19,800 nt of DNA from JAFGKM01 sp964403465. GTDB taxonomy: Bacteria; Ratteibacteria; UBA8468; B48-G9; JAFGKM01. The notes beneath the pieces were generated by a model. The model ran no database searches and was not told where the DNA came from. It saw only the letters and a list, made by a program, of their open reading frames with translations. The stretch spans positions 1 through 19,800 of the forward strand of contig CAYOFY010000022.1 in the NCBI GenBank assembly GCA_964403465.1, written 5' to 3'. Positions 1 to 6,774 of this stretch are shown here, one piece after another (position 1 is the stretch's first letter; each line of letters opens with the position of its first letter). A program made the position numbers and the translations under genes.

Positions 1-167
1 CCCATTTAGATTTCGCTGAAATCTGGAAAAACCGCAAAAAGGGACAATACGGAAAAATTAAAGTTAATTTTATAGATCTTGCACATCTGATAAAAAGTAA
101 AAGAGTTTCTGGTAGAAAACAGGATAAGGCCGATTTGGAACTTCTCTCGGCAAGAAAAAAGCAATAA
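1..167 (+). CDS. C-terminal fragment of a nucleotidyltransferase-like protein (partial)
   Basis: An open frame enters from the left edge (first full codon at 3) and stops with TAA at 165-167, giving the last 54 residues of a protein whose start lies outside the window. The visible part contains IDLAHLIKSKRVSGRKQDKA followed by DLELL. The pattern Leu-Ile-x-x-Lys-x-x-x-Gly-Arg-x-x-Asp-x-x-Asp-Leu-x-x-Leu is typical of the C-terminal part of small nucleotidyltransferase-fold proteins of the DUF6036/AbiEii-like group, often found in toxin-antitoxin or phage-defence pairs. That assignment rests on this motif only; the catalytic N-terminal part is not visible. It converges on the minus-strand oxidoreductase with only 3 bp between their stop codons, and no terminator is visible between them. 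Confidence 0.6.
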   Translation, partial: HLDFAEIWKNRKKGQYGKIKVNFIDLAHLIKSKRVSGRKQDKADLELLSARKKQ

Positions 168-170
168 ATC

Positions 171-1214
171 CTATATCCGGAGGATTTTTTTGAGCTTGTA
201 TGAACTGTATGCCTTCTCCGCAACCTGCATTATATGAATCGCGTTTTTCAGATTGTTCATGACAGGCTCTCTGTTTTTCAGAATGCAGTCGGCAAAGTAC
301 TCGCATTCCGCGGTGTAGGGATTGATTTTCCTGAAATGGATGCTTCTGAATTTGCGTGCAACGTCCTTGCTCTGTTTTGCTTCGTATCCTCCTTCGCCAA
401 GTCCGAATATCCCTTCCATGGCACCGCCCACGCTCTGCCCTATCGTTCCCTCTGTAAAGATACTCCCCTGCGAACCGTATATCTCAAGACGGGTTCTGGT
501 TGACTCATCAGGGATGCAGAAGAAGCAGTCCACCGTCGCGTGGGTTCCAGACTCAAACTCCAGGATCGTCGTAGAAGAATCCTCGGATTTGTAGTTCTGA
601 ACCTGACTGTTGGTTATAGCCGATACCCGTTTTATTCTCTCGTCCATGAAAAACTCAAGCAGATCGTAGAGGTGCGTGGCCATATCAATCAGGGAGCCAC
701 CCCCGCCTTTTTTCGGGTTCTGCCTCCATGCCCCTTTGATGGGCGGATACCAGCACGACAACTGGGCTCTCATGTATACAACCCTGCCCAATTTACCGTC
801 TCTTATTATCTCCCTTATCTTTGCATGGGCGCCGTGAAATTTCATCATGTAACCTTCCTGAAAGAAAACTCTGTTCTTCCTGCATATGCTCGCCGCTTCC
901 CTGGCTTCCCCGAGAGTTGCGGTTATCGGTTTTTCGCACAGTATATGCTTGCCGTTTTCCGCAGCCATCCTTATGTGTTTCAGATGCAGGTAGACCGGAG
1001 TTGCAATATAGACAGCATCAATATCCGGGTCTCTGATAATGTCTTTCTCGGAGGAATATGCCTTCCGGACATCAAATTCCCTTGCTATCTCTTTTATCCG
1101 CACCACATCCATCACGGCCCTGAGGTCTATATTTTTTGCCTTCAACATGCCGGGTATGGTTCTTCTGTATGCTATGCCGCCGGCACCTATAACCCCCATC
1201 CTCACTTTCTTCAT
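171..1214 (-). CDS. Gfo/Idh/MocA-family NAD(P)-dependent oxidoreductase
   Basis: A 347-residue protein of usual length for the family. The N-terminal Rossmann fold carries GVIGAGGIA (residues 7-15) for NAD(P) binding, CEKP (93-96) with the lysine typical of this family, and GGSLIDMATHLYD (172-184) in the C-terminal substrate domain, where the Asp/His pair usually sits. Family members oxidise or reduce sugar or inositol hydroxyls in the cytoplasm; the substrate here cannot be read from sequence. On the minus strand GGAGGATGA lies just upstream of the ATG at 1214. It is the second gene of a two-gene operon, 32 bp after the aminotransferase. A dehydrogenase that makes a keto-sugar paired with a PLP aminotransferase is a standard route to amino-sugars, which is the inferred role. 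Confidence 0.9.
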   Translation of the reverse strand: MKKVRMGVIGAGGIAYRRTIPGMLKAKNIDLRAVMDVVRIKEIAREFDVRKAYSSEKDIIRDPDIDAVYIATPVYLHLKHIRMAAENGKHILCEKPITATLGEAREAASICRKNRVFFQEGYMMKFHGAHAKIREIIRDGKLGRVVYMRAQLSCWYPPIKGAWRQNPKKGGGGSLIDMATHLYDLLEFFMDERIKRVSAITNSQVQNYKSEDSSTTILEFESGTHATVDCFFCIPDESTRTRLEIYGSQGSIFTEGTIGQSVGGAMEGIFGLGEGGYEAKQSKDVARKFRSIHFRKINPYTAECEYFADCILKNREPVMNNLKNAIHIMQVAEKAYSSYKLKKILRI

Positions 1215-1246
1215 TTCATCCTCCAGGAAATACGGTTCTTGAAATA

Positions 1247-2506
1247 CTACTTCATATATGCTTTTGCAACCTTGTTGAACGCCTCAACACATTTCTCCAT
1301 GTGTTTTATCTCATATACCGGGTGCGGGAAGAAATTCATTGTCCTCTTTGACAGCCATTGCGCCTTCTTACAGTCAAACTTTGTATAATCAATCTTTCTT
1401 GCGCTGGGGTCATTGAACGGGTACTGCAGTCTGCCAAACCCCTGCTTTCCGGTATATGCGGCTTCCCTGTACATCTCCGGCCACTGGACCCCGTAAACAG
1501 GCACTCCCTCTTTCTCAACCGCCGCAACAAACTGCTTCACGGGAACTTTCAATCTATCCGCATCCAGCACAAACGGCGCCCACCAGAATGCATTCTGCCG
1601 CTCTTTCGTATCAAGTGGTGGATGGAGGACCAGCGGATGGCCTTTCAATGCGTCTATGAGATATCCGGCGTTTCTCTTCCTGTTCACAAGATTCCACCTG
1701 TCAAACCTTTCAAGTTCACACAGACCGATCAGGGATTGCATCTCGGTCATCCTGTAATTGAATCCCACCCTTTTGTGTATATAGGTAAGCTTTGCCTCAA
1801 GTTCAAGAAGCCGCAGGCGCTCTTTGACATCATAACCATGGTCCCTGAACGACTTGCATTCCCACCATAAATCCTCGTTATCAGTTATGACTGCGCCACC
1901 TTCTCCACCGGTGGTAAAATGTTTGCTCTGACAGAAACTGAAACAGCCCACATCGCCGATGGTCCCGGTTTTTCTGCCCTTATAGATACCGCCGAAACAC
2001 TGGGCACAGTCCTCTATGACAGCCAGGTCATGTTTCTTAGCCACAGCAAGAATCGGATCCATGTCAGCAACAACCCCGTAGAGATGGACGACGATAATCG
2101 CCTTCGTCCTGTTGTTAACCAGCGGTTCTATTTCCTTCGGGCTGAGGGTGTGCGACTCATCCACGTCCGCGAAAACAGGAAGTGCACCTGCCTGCAGTAC
2201 GCAGAAAGAAGAGGCGATAAATGAATATGACGGGCATATAACCTCGTCGCCCGGACCTATCTCCAGGGCAGCGACGGCTGTATGCAGGGCACTTGTTCCG
2301 TTTGTCGTGGTAACCGCATACTTTGCACCGTTCCATTTCGCCCATTCCTTTTCAAACCTTACACCCACGTCTCCTGTCCAGTAATTGACCTTTCCGGTTT
2401 TCAGTGGCTCGGAAACCATGCTTATTGACTTCTCGGAAAATGACGGCCACATTGGAAACTTTTCAGCATTAACAGGTCTTCCACCCTCAATCGCCAGTTT
2501 CTCCAT
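1247..2506 (-). CDS. DegT/DnrJ/EryC1/StrS-family PLP-dependent aminotransferase
   Basis: A 419-residue type-I-fold aminotransferase. Visible landmarks are TTTNGTSALHTA (67-78) for cofactor phosphate binding, EDCAQC (165-170) with the Asp that contacts the pyridine nitrogen, and SFCQSKHFTTGGEGG (190-204), in which Lys195 is the expected Schiff-base lysine. The family transfers an amino group from glutamate or glutamine to a keto-sugar or keto-cyclitol. A purine-rich GGGAGGGAGA precedes the ATG at 2506, so the start is well supported. It is the first gene of the minus-strand pair, with the Gfo/Idh/MocA oxidoreductase following. The closest functional parallels are sugar or cyclitol aminotransferases; the exact product is unknown. 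Confidence 0.9.
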   Translation of the reverse strand: MEKLAIEGGRPVNAEKFPMWPSFSEKSISMVSEPLKTGKVNYWTGDVGVRFEKEWAKWNGAKYAVTTTNGTSALHTAVAALEIGPGDEVICPSYSFIASSFCVLQAGALPVFADVDESHTLSPKEIEPLVNNRTKAIIVVHLYGVVADMDPILAVAKKHDLAVIEDCAQCFGGIYKGRKTGTIGDVGCFSFCQSKHFTTGGEGGAVITDNEDLWWECKSFRDHGYDVKERLRLLELEAKLTYIHKRVGFNYRMTEMQSLIGLCELERFDRWNLVNRKRNAGYLIDALKGHPLVLHPPLDTKERQNAFWWAPFVLDADRLKVPVKQFVAAVEKEGVPVYGVQWPEMYREAAYTGKQGFGRLQYPFNDPSARKIDYTKFDCKKAQWLSKRTMNFFPHPVYEIKHMEKCVEAFNKVAKAYMK

Positions 2507-2690
2507 TCTCCCTCCCTGCCCTCACTCTAAACCCTTCCTTCCGCGAAAGAGATTAGGGGGCTTATACAATACGTTTACAGTTTAACTCCAGGGTTATTTA
2601 CAATAGTATAATTAATTGAAAAGGTCAAATTTTACAAACAAAAAAATTGTGTTATCATAATAAGAATTCTCTTCGCAAGGAGGAAAGCAT
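2507..2690. promoter_or_regulatory. Divergent intergenic promoter region
   Basis: A 184-bp AT-rich spacer between the minus-strand aminotransferase operon and the plus-strand NagB-like gene. For the + strand, TTTACA (2631-2636) and TATCAT (2653-2658) give a plausible -35/-10 pair with a 16-bp spacer, followed by AAGGAGG (2677-2683) seven bases before the ATG. For the - strand, the complement of about 2600-2627 reads TTGACC, 16 bases, then TATTGT, a moderate match. TTTACA occurs three times (2574, 2597, 2631). No convincing operator palindrome was found. Confidence 0.4.
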
Positions 2691-3641
2691 ATGGATCTTA
2701 TTACAACAATCAAGGGTTCTCTTCTGGAAAACTTTTTTCCTGCAGGATGGGACATGAAGAAGATAGATAAATGCTGCAGCAACCCGCCTGAAGGAATCAT
2801 GGAAAGGCAAAGATGGTGGAACAGAAATTTCTCGCCGGTGCCCTGCGGTACGCTGGAGGAATTCAACGCAAAGATGGGACATGAGATAGCCATGGAAATC
2901 TGCGCTGCGAGGGAAGCAGGGAAAAAATTAATATTGATACTACCCGTGGGTCCCATGGGGATGTATGCATGGATTGTTTACTTTCTCAAGGAATGGGGTG
3001 TTGACTGCAAACATGTCTATGGCTTCAACATGGACGAATGGAGCGACGGCACCGGAAAAACACTCGCTCCAAATAATCCGGGAGCTTTTCAGAATGCAAT
3101 GCAGGAAGCATTTTACGGACCGCTTGGCAAACTCACCATCCCCGCGAATCAGAGGCATTTTGCGACAAAGGAAACGCTGCCAGAATACCCCGCAAGGATA
3201 AAGGAATTAAAAAAACGGGGCGCAAGACTGGTTGTAATCTTCGGAATTGGCAGGGTTTTTCACATAGCGTTCTGGGAACCGCATTTTGCCGCGGAATTCA
3301 GGTCGGAGGCAGAATGGAAGAAACAGGAATACCGTCTTGGCGCAAAACTCCATCCCCTGACGATTGAGCAGAATGCCGTAACAAGTTTCAAGAGCAGGAC
3401 AACGCTTGTTCCTTGCTTTGCCAACACGATAGGTCCCGGAATATTCCTCAAGGCTGACAAAATTGTAGGCGGAGCTGACGGAACGCTCGGGAGAGGCATG
3501 ATGTGGCAGGGTATGAGTCTGTGGGTAACCCTCAGACACGGCCCCAGCATCTGGATTCCCAGCAGTTTCATGCCGACAATTCCGGGAAAACTGTTCTTCC
3601 TGAAAGACCTGGCCGGTCCGTTGGCCGCTGAATGCAATTGA
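2691..3641 (+). CDS. NagB-like glucosamine-6-phosphate deaminase/isomerase homologue with altered active-site motif
   Basis: A 316-residue protein, longer than the about 266 residues of classical NagB. Family signatures are FNMDEW (112-117, matching the NMDEY motif around the catalytic Asp72 of E. coli NagB) and GIGRVFHIAFWEP (185-197, matching GVGNDGHIAFNEP). In the second motif His191 and Glu196 are kept, but the residues aligning with Asn-Asp-Gly are Arg-Val-Phe, so the ring-opening acid Asp141 is replaced by Val. The usual phosphate loop is also unusual (LPVGPMGMY, 84-92). It may act on a different substrate or not be a deaminase. The start has a strong AAGGAGG at 2677-2683. The PIG-L deacetylase starts about 20 bp downstream, so the two probably form one operon for N-acetyl-amino-sugar metabolism. 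Confidence 0.75.
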   Translation: MDLITTIKGSLLENFFPAGWDMKKIDKCCSNPPEGIMERQRWWNRNFSPVPCGTLEEFNAKMGHEIAMEICAAREAGKKLILILPVGPMGMYAWIVYFLKEWGVDCKHVYGFNMDEWSDGTGKTLAPNNPGAFQNAMQEAFYGPLGKLTIPANQRHFATKETLPEYPARIKELKKRGARLVVIFGIGRVFHIAFWEPHFAAEFRSEAEWKKQEYRLGAKLHPLTIEQNAVTSFKSRTTLVPCFANTIGPGIFLKADKIVGGADGTLGRGMMWQGMSLWVTLRHGPSIWIPSSFMPTIPGKLFFLKDLAGPLAAECN

Positions 3642-3663
3642 CAGAGTGGCGTGGGAGAAAACA

Positions 3664-4365
3664 ATGAACATACTGGCTGTTGGAGCTCATCCTGACGACC
3701 TGGAAATACTGTGCGGGGGAACGCTTGCAAAGTATGCAAAAAGAGGAGACAAGGTTTTCATGGCCCATCTCTGTAACGGAAATATGGGCGGCAAGAACAT
3801 AACGTCTGAAGAACTTGCAAGAATAAGGGACGTGGAAGCAAAAAATTCCGCCGCAATAATAGGAGCGGAAGCACTCGGTCCCATTGCCGGGGACCTTGAC
3901 CTTTACCCCACAAAGGAGATGCGCATAGCGGTTGTGGACATAATACGGCATGCAAAGCCGGATGTGATAATAACACACAGCGTAAACGATTATATGCCCG
4001 ATCATGTCATAACCGGGCAACTGGTATTTGATGCAGCCCTCACGGCAACATTGCCCCTTTTCAAAACAAAATTACCACCGCATGAGAAAATCATGCCTAT
4101 TTATTACATGGAAACGCTTGCCGGTTTTCTTTTTGAGCCGAGCCACTATGTTGACATAACCGAATTTTTAGAGACAAAAAAGAAGATGCTTCTTGCCCAC
4201 GAAAGCCAGTATAAATGGCTCACGGGACATCATCAGGCGGAACCTGTCAAGATGCTTGAGAAAGTGGCAGGCTTCAGGGGTGTGCAGTGCGGTGTGGAGT
4301 ATGCCGAAGCCTTCTGCCTGGCAAAGATCTGGGGCAGGGTCACGACCGAAAACCTCCTCCCGTAA
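3664..4365 (+). CDS. PIG-L/LmbE-family zinc-dependent N-deacetylase
   Basis: A 233-residue protein starting with the family hallmark MNILAVGAHPDD. His9 and Asp12 of AHPDD and His114 in DYMPDH are the expected zinc ligands, and Asp11 the catalytic base. Family members remove N-acetyl groups from GlcNAc conjugates, for example MshB, BshB and GlcNAc-phosphatidylinositol deacetylase. I chose ATG 3664 over an in-frame GTG at 3646 because GGGAG (3653-3657) is well placed for the ATG and the family normally begins within a few residues of this beta strand. It follows the NagB-like gene closely and is followed by an intrinsic terminator, so the two-gene operon ends here. The substrate is probably an N-acetylated amino-sugar compound (inference). 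Confidence 0.88.
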   Translation: MNILAVGAHPDDLEILCGGTLAKYAKRGDKVFMAHLCNGNMGGKNITSEELARIRDVEAKNSAAIIGAEALGPIAGDLDLYPTKEMRIAVVDIIRHAKPDVIITHSVNDYMPDHVITGQLVFDAALTATLPLFKTKLPPHEKIMPIYYMETLAGFLFEPSHYVDITEFLETKKKMLLAHESQYKWLTGHHQAEPVKMLEKVAGFRGVQCGVEYAEAFCLAKIWGRVTTENLLP

Positions 4366-4397
4366 ATCGGCGCTTTATGCTATCCCTTCACAGCTTG

Positions 4398-4425
4398 TCC
4401 CTGTATGCAGTAAACAGGGATTTTT
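4398..4425 (+). terminator. Rho-independent terminator after the PIG-L gene
   Basis: TCCCTGT (4398-4404) pairs perfectly with ACAGGGA (4414-4420) across a 9-nt loop and is followed directly by TTTTT (4421-4425). It lies 33 bp after the PIG-L stop codon. Confidence 0.75.
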
Positions 4426-4459
4426 AGCAGGGACCTCATACCTCTTTTTTCATTGCGAG

Positions 4460-4559
4460 NNNNNNNNNNNNNNNNNNNNNNNNNNNNNNNNNNNNNNNNN
4501 NNNNNNNNNNNNNNNNNNNNNNNNNNNNNNNNNNNNNNNNNNNNNNNNNNNNNNNNNNN
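4460..4559. other. Assembly gap of 100 Ns
   Basis: Exactly 100 undetermined bases, the conventional length for a scaffold gap of unknown size, so the true distance between the flanks is not known. The left flank ends with TCATTGCGAG and the right flank is a short tandem-repeat array, both consistent with repeats breaking the assembly. The whole stretch 4366-4787 holds no gene: it contains the terminator, this gap, two repeat arrays and the promoter of the next operon. Confidence 0.95.
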
Positions 4560-4633
4560 TCATCTGACGTTTTTCGTCATCTGATGCTTTTTATCATCTG
4601 ATGCCTTTTATCATCTGACGCCTTTTATCATCT
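4560..4633. repeat. 17-bp degenerate tandem repeat array
   Basis: TCATCTGAYGCYTTTTA-type units begin at 4560, 4577, 4594, 4611 and 4628 with a constant 17-bp period; the fifth copy breaks off after TCATCT. Each unit contains CATCTGATG or CATCTGACG, nearly palindromic around a central mismatch. The array runs into the assembly gap, so the number of copies is a minimum. Confidence 0.8.
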
Positions 4634-4634
4634 C

Positions 4635-4694
4635 GATTCTTTCTATCGGGACCGGTGATTCTTTCTATCGGGACATGTTTCTTTCATCGGGACC
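4635..4694. repeat. Second short tandem repeat (TTCTTTCTATCGGGAC units)
   Basis: Two identical 18-bp copies, GATTCTTTCTATCGGGAC, lie at 4635-4652 and 4657-4674. A third, degenerate copy (GTTTCTTTCATCGGGACC) lies at 4677-4694. Spacing is 22 and 20 bp. The array directly continues the 17-bp array and stops 31 bp before the -35 of the Fur-family gene. Its function is unknown. Confidence 0.7.
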
Positions 4695-4725
4695 AATGTC
4701 CTTTTGAAGTATTTTCAATCATCTC

Positions 4726-4782
4726 TTGACAGGCGTTTCATATACAGGTAAAATGATAATGAGAATTATTATCAATAAGGAG
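4726..4782 (+). promoter_or_regulatory. Sigma-70 promoter with a Fur box and ribosome binding site
   Basis: TTGACA (4726-4731), a 17-bp spacer and TAAAAT (4749-4754) form a near-consensus promoter. Directly after the -10, GATAATGAGAATTATTATC (4755-4773) matches the classical 19-bp Fur box at 17 of 19 positions, and would cover the transcription start. AAGGAG (4777-4782) sits five bases before the ATG at 4788. Since the first gene encodes a Fur-family protein, negative autoregulation by iron is the simplest reading; a related sensor such as PerR is not excluded by the site alone. Confidence 0.85.
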
Positions 4783-4787
4783 CGCAA

Positions 4788-5285
4788 ATGCGATATGGAA
4801 ATCCGTGGATAAGGCAGAAAATGATTGAAGAAGGATTAAGGTTCACAGAGGCACGCAGAGTGATATTGAACATACTCACCAGAAGTCCGCAACACTTCAG
4901 CGCTGAAGATATTTATTTCATCGTACGCAGGATGAATCCCTCCATAGGATTTGCCACAATCTACAGAACACTTGATTTATTGACCAACATGGGTATTGTG
5001 CAGAAATTCACTTTTGGCGATGGAAAGGCACGGTATGAGTTGGTAGCAATTCCTGATAAAGAGATGCATCACCATCATCTCATATGCACAAAATGCAGAA
5101 AGATTATCAATTATACGGATTTTGTTGATGAGGAAAAAGAACTGGTTGAAAAAACAGAGAAAGTACTTTCAGCAAAACATAAGTTTGATATCAAGAATCA
5201 TATAATAAATTTTTACGGGTTATGTGAGACATGCAGAAGTGAAGATAAGAATCAAAACCCCTCACTTGGAAAGCTTAGCATGTAA
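4788..5285 (+). CDS. Fur-family metal-dependent transcriptional repressor
   Basis: A 165-residue Fur-family protein. The N-terminal winged helix includes GLRFTEARRVILNIL (16-30) and the recognition-helix signature GFATIYRTLDLL (54-65). The dimerisation and metal-binding half has HHHHLICTKC (94-103) and a second pair CETC (146-149), the two CxxC sites for a structural zinc. It is a little longer than E. coli Fur because of a polar C-terminal tail. A strong promoter carrying a near-consensus Fur box lies immediately upstream, so it probably represses itself. Only 27 bp separate it from the DUF5320-like gene, so the whole cofactor cluster downstream is likely under the same control. An Fe(II) sensor fits best; Mn or peroxide sensing remains possible. 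Confidence 0.88.
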   Translation: MRYGNPWIRQKMIEEGLRFTEARRVILNILTRSPQHFSAEDIYFIVRRMNPSIGFATIYRTLDLLTNMGIVQKFTFGDGKARYELVAIPDKEMHHHHLICTKCRKIINYTDFVDEEKELVEKTEKVLSAKHKFDIKNHIINFYGLCETCRSEDKNQNPSLGKLSM

Positions 5286-5312
5286 GAGTTCGGGGTAAAG
5301 GAGGTGATTAAT

Positions 5313-5735
5313 ATGCCAGGTGGAGACGGAACAGGACCCATGGGTTTGGGTCCAATGACAGGCAGGGCGGCAGGATACTGTGCCGGCTATGGAGTACCCG
5401 GTTATATGAATCCGTATGTCTGGGGCCGGGGAGCAGGTTTTGGATGGGGCCGCGGTTTCGGAAGAGGCAGAGGTTTTGGCCGCGGATTTGGCAGAGGAAT
5501 GCGTGGAAGATGGTTTTACGGCAACCCTTATTTTGGGGGTGCTCCATATCCGACAGGACCTGTCTCCTATCCTTTTACTCCTGATCCGACAACCGACCCT
5601 TATGCCGTATGGGAAGTAACTCCTCAGCAGGAAATGCAGATGCTGCAATCTGAGACAAAGATGCTTGAGGAGCAACTTGCCGGCATGAAGAAGAGGATTG
5701 CGGAACTGGAGAAAGAGGCAGGAAAGCAGAAGTGA
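5313..5735 (+). CDS. Gly/Arg-rich DUF5320-like protein with C-terminal coiled coil
   Basis: A 140-residue protein beginning MPGGDGTGPMGLGPMTGRAA, the hallmark of the DUF5320 family found beside NifX and MinD-type genes in anaerobes. Residues 38-66 are low complexity, built of repeated GRGFG/GFGRG units. Residues about 104-140 are Glu/Lys/Met-rich with heptad-like Leu spacing, predicting a coiled coil. No catalytic motif is visible. I chose ATG 5313 rather than the in-frame GTG at 5304 because AAAGGAGGTGAT (5297-5308), almost a full complement of the 16S rRNA tail, is placed for 5313. The context suggests a structural or accessory part of an iron-sulfur/NifX complex; its role is unknown. Confidence 0.8.
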   Translation: MPGGDGTGPMGLGPMTGRAAGYCAGYGVPGYMNPYVWGRGAGFGWGRGFGRGRGFGRGFGRGMRGRWFYGNPYFGGAPYPTGPVSYPFTPDPTTDPYAVWEVTPQQEMQMLQSETKMLEEQLAGMKKRIAELEKEAGKQK

Positions 5736-5743
5736 ATGTATAT

Positions 5744-5772
5744 CTGCGGGGCGGTGCTTAACCGCCCTGCAG
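5744..5772 (+). promoter_or_regulatory. Intercistronic 12-bp stem-loop
   Basis: CTGCGGGGCGGT (5744-5755) pairs with ACCGCCCTGCAG (5761-5772) over 12 positions with one G-U wobble (5748/5768) and a 5-nt loop. It starts 8 nt after the DUF5320 stop codon and lies 12 nt before the next ribosome binding site. There is no T-run directly after it, so an mRNA-stabilising or processing hairpin is more likely than a full terminator. Confidence 0.65.
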
Positions 5773-5798
5773 GTATTGCTTTTAACGGAGGAATACTT

Positions 5799-6179
5799 AT
5801 GAAAATCTGCATAACCGCTGACGGAAATAACCTGGAATCCAATGTTGACCCGCGATTCGGCAGGTGCGCCTGGTTCATTTTTTACGATACCCTTTCGGAT
5901 AAGTTTGAAGCGCTGGCCAATACGAACGCAGCAGGGATGGGCGGTGTTGGAATACAGAACGGACAGTTGATGGCTGAGAAAGGTGCTGAAGTCATCATTA
6001 CAGGCAATCTGGGACCCAATGCGGCAAATGTACTGCAACAGGCAGGCATAAAGGCAATAACAGGGGTGAACGGCAAGGTGAAAGATGCGGTGGAAGGCTT
6101 CAAAAAAGGAATATTGAAAACAGATTCTGCGGTCACCCCCACGGTATCAGCCCATTCTGGAATGGGAAAAAGGAAATAA
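5799..6179 (+). CDS. NifX/NifB-C-terminal-domain family protein (FeMo-cofactor-binding fold), copy 1
   Basis: A 126-residue single-domain protein of the dinitrogenase iron-molybdenum cofactor family (NifX, NafY, and the 'orange protein' ORP). It shows the family opening MKICITADGN, then SNVDPRFGRCAWF, with the conserved Arg-Phe-Gly-Arg-Cys region, and the Gly-rich GGVGIQNGQLM and ITGNLGPNA loops. Such proteins bind or carry Fe-, Mo- or Mo/Cu-sulfur clusters in the cytoplasm. I chose ATG 5799, with GGAGG upstream (5787-5791), over an in-frame ATG at 5736 whose extension would be translated through the strong intercistronic hairpin. A second homologue follows. In Desulfovibrio, ORP is encoded with MinD-type ferredoxin ATPases like those downstream here. 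There are no nitrogenase genes in the window, so nitrogen fixation is not implied. Confidence 0.85.
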   Translation: MKICITADGNNLESNVDPRFGRCAWFIFYDTLSDKFEALANTNAAGMGGVGIQNGQLMAEKGAEVIITGNLGPNAANVLQQAGIKAITGVNGKVKDAVEGFKKGILKTDSAVTPTVSAHSGMGKRK

Positions 6180-6192
6180 TCGGAGGTGCGCC

Positions 6193-6582
6193 ATGCGTTT
6201 TGCCATTTCTACAGACGGGGATTCCGTTTCGCCTCATTTTGGAAGATGCCCGTTTTTCACCATCGTGGATATTGAAAGCAACAGGATTATAAAACAGGAG
6301 GTGGTTGAAAATCCGGGACATCATCCCGGGTATCTGCCCGAGTTTCTGCATCAAAAAAATGTAATCTGCATCATTTGCGGCGGAATGGGACAGCGCGCCG
6401 CCGGCTTATTCAGGGAACGCGGGATACGGGTTATTGCAGGTATCAGCGGGAAGATCAGTGAGACGATAGAAAAACTTCTGGAAGGAGAACTTCAATCAGG
6501 AGAGAGTTTGTGCAAGCCCGGTGCAGGCAAGAATTACGGGATAGAAAAAACAGAATGCGACCACAAAAAAAGCAGTGATTAG
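6193..6582 (+). CDS. NifX/NifB-C-terminal-domain family protein, copy 2
   Basis: A 129-residue paralogue of the preceding gene, starting MRFAISTDGDSVSPHFGRCP and keeping the HFGRC motif and a Gly-rich loop (CGGMGQRAAGLF). A divergent tail from about residue 100 contains Cys at 107 and 122. Like copy 1 it probably binds a metal-sulfur cluster or cluster intermediate. GGAGGTG (6182-6188) precedes the ATG, and the gap to copy 1 is only 13 bp. Having two non-identical NifX-type proteins suggests a hetero-oligomer or a donor/acceptor pair in cluster transfer (inference). It is followed by a 192-bp gene-free stretch containing a long inverted repeat. Confidence 0.85.
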   Translation: MRFAISTDGDSVSPHFGRCPFFTIVDIESNRIIKQEVVENPGHHPGYLPEFLHQKNVICIICGGMGQRAAGLFRERGIRVIAGISGKISETIEKLLEGELQSGESLCKPGAGKNYGIEKTECDHKKSSD

Positions 6583-6635
6583 TGTAAAGTGCTTTGTGCA
6601 ATTCCTTAGTGAGATAAGACAGAGGAAAATGGACG

Positions 6636-6756
6636 CCCGCTTTCAATTCATGTATAGAGGGAAGAAGCAAGGAAGAGACGAGGAGATGTATGAGGGGATA
6701 CACCGACGAAGTCGATGACGCAGATGATGAACCTATATGCGTGAAGTGGAAGCGGG
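6636..6756. repeat. Long imperfect inverted repeat in the 6583-6774 spacer
   Basis: The 25 bases at 6636-6660 (starting CCCGCTTTCA) pair with 6732-6756 (ending GTGGAAGCGGG). There are two mismatches and three G-U wobbles, separated by 71 nt that can form smaller hairpins (TGTAT/ATACA, CGAC/GTCG). The element ends about 18 bp before the next start codon. It may be a structured mRNA element controlling the downstream half of the operon, or a small MITE-like insertion. No target-site duplication is evident. A 29-codon ORF (from 6629) inside it has no recognisable product. Confidence 0.7.
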
Positions 6757-6774
6757 TAAAGGGGGGTGAGTAAC

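Noticed and set aside
540..1388. Plus-strand open frame of 282 codons
   Set aside because: It is antisense to the Gfo/Idh/MocA oxidoreductase, which has clear motifs and a ribosome binding site; the plus-strand translation has no family features.
4193..4567. Open frame running into the N gap
   Set aside because: It overlaps the PIG-L gene in another frame and continues only because the Ns carry no stop codons.
4560..4694. Possible CRISPR array
   Set aside because: The units are 16-18 bp and contiguous or nearly so, with no unique spacers of 25-40 bp and no cas genes; they are short tandem repeats.
5262..6038. Minus-strand open frame of 258 codons
   Set aside because: It lies opposite the DUF5320-like and NifX-like genes and arises from their Gly/Arg-rich codons; no start signal or motif.
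5799..6582. Nitrogen-fixation locus
   Set aside because: NifX-like domains alone also occur in ORP-type complexes, and no nifH, D, K, E or N genes are present in the window.
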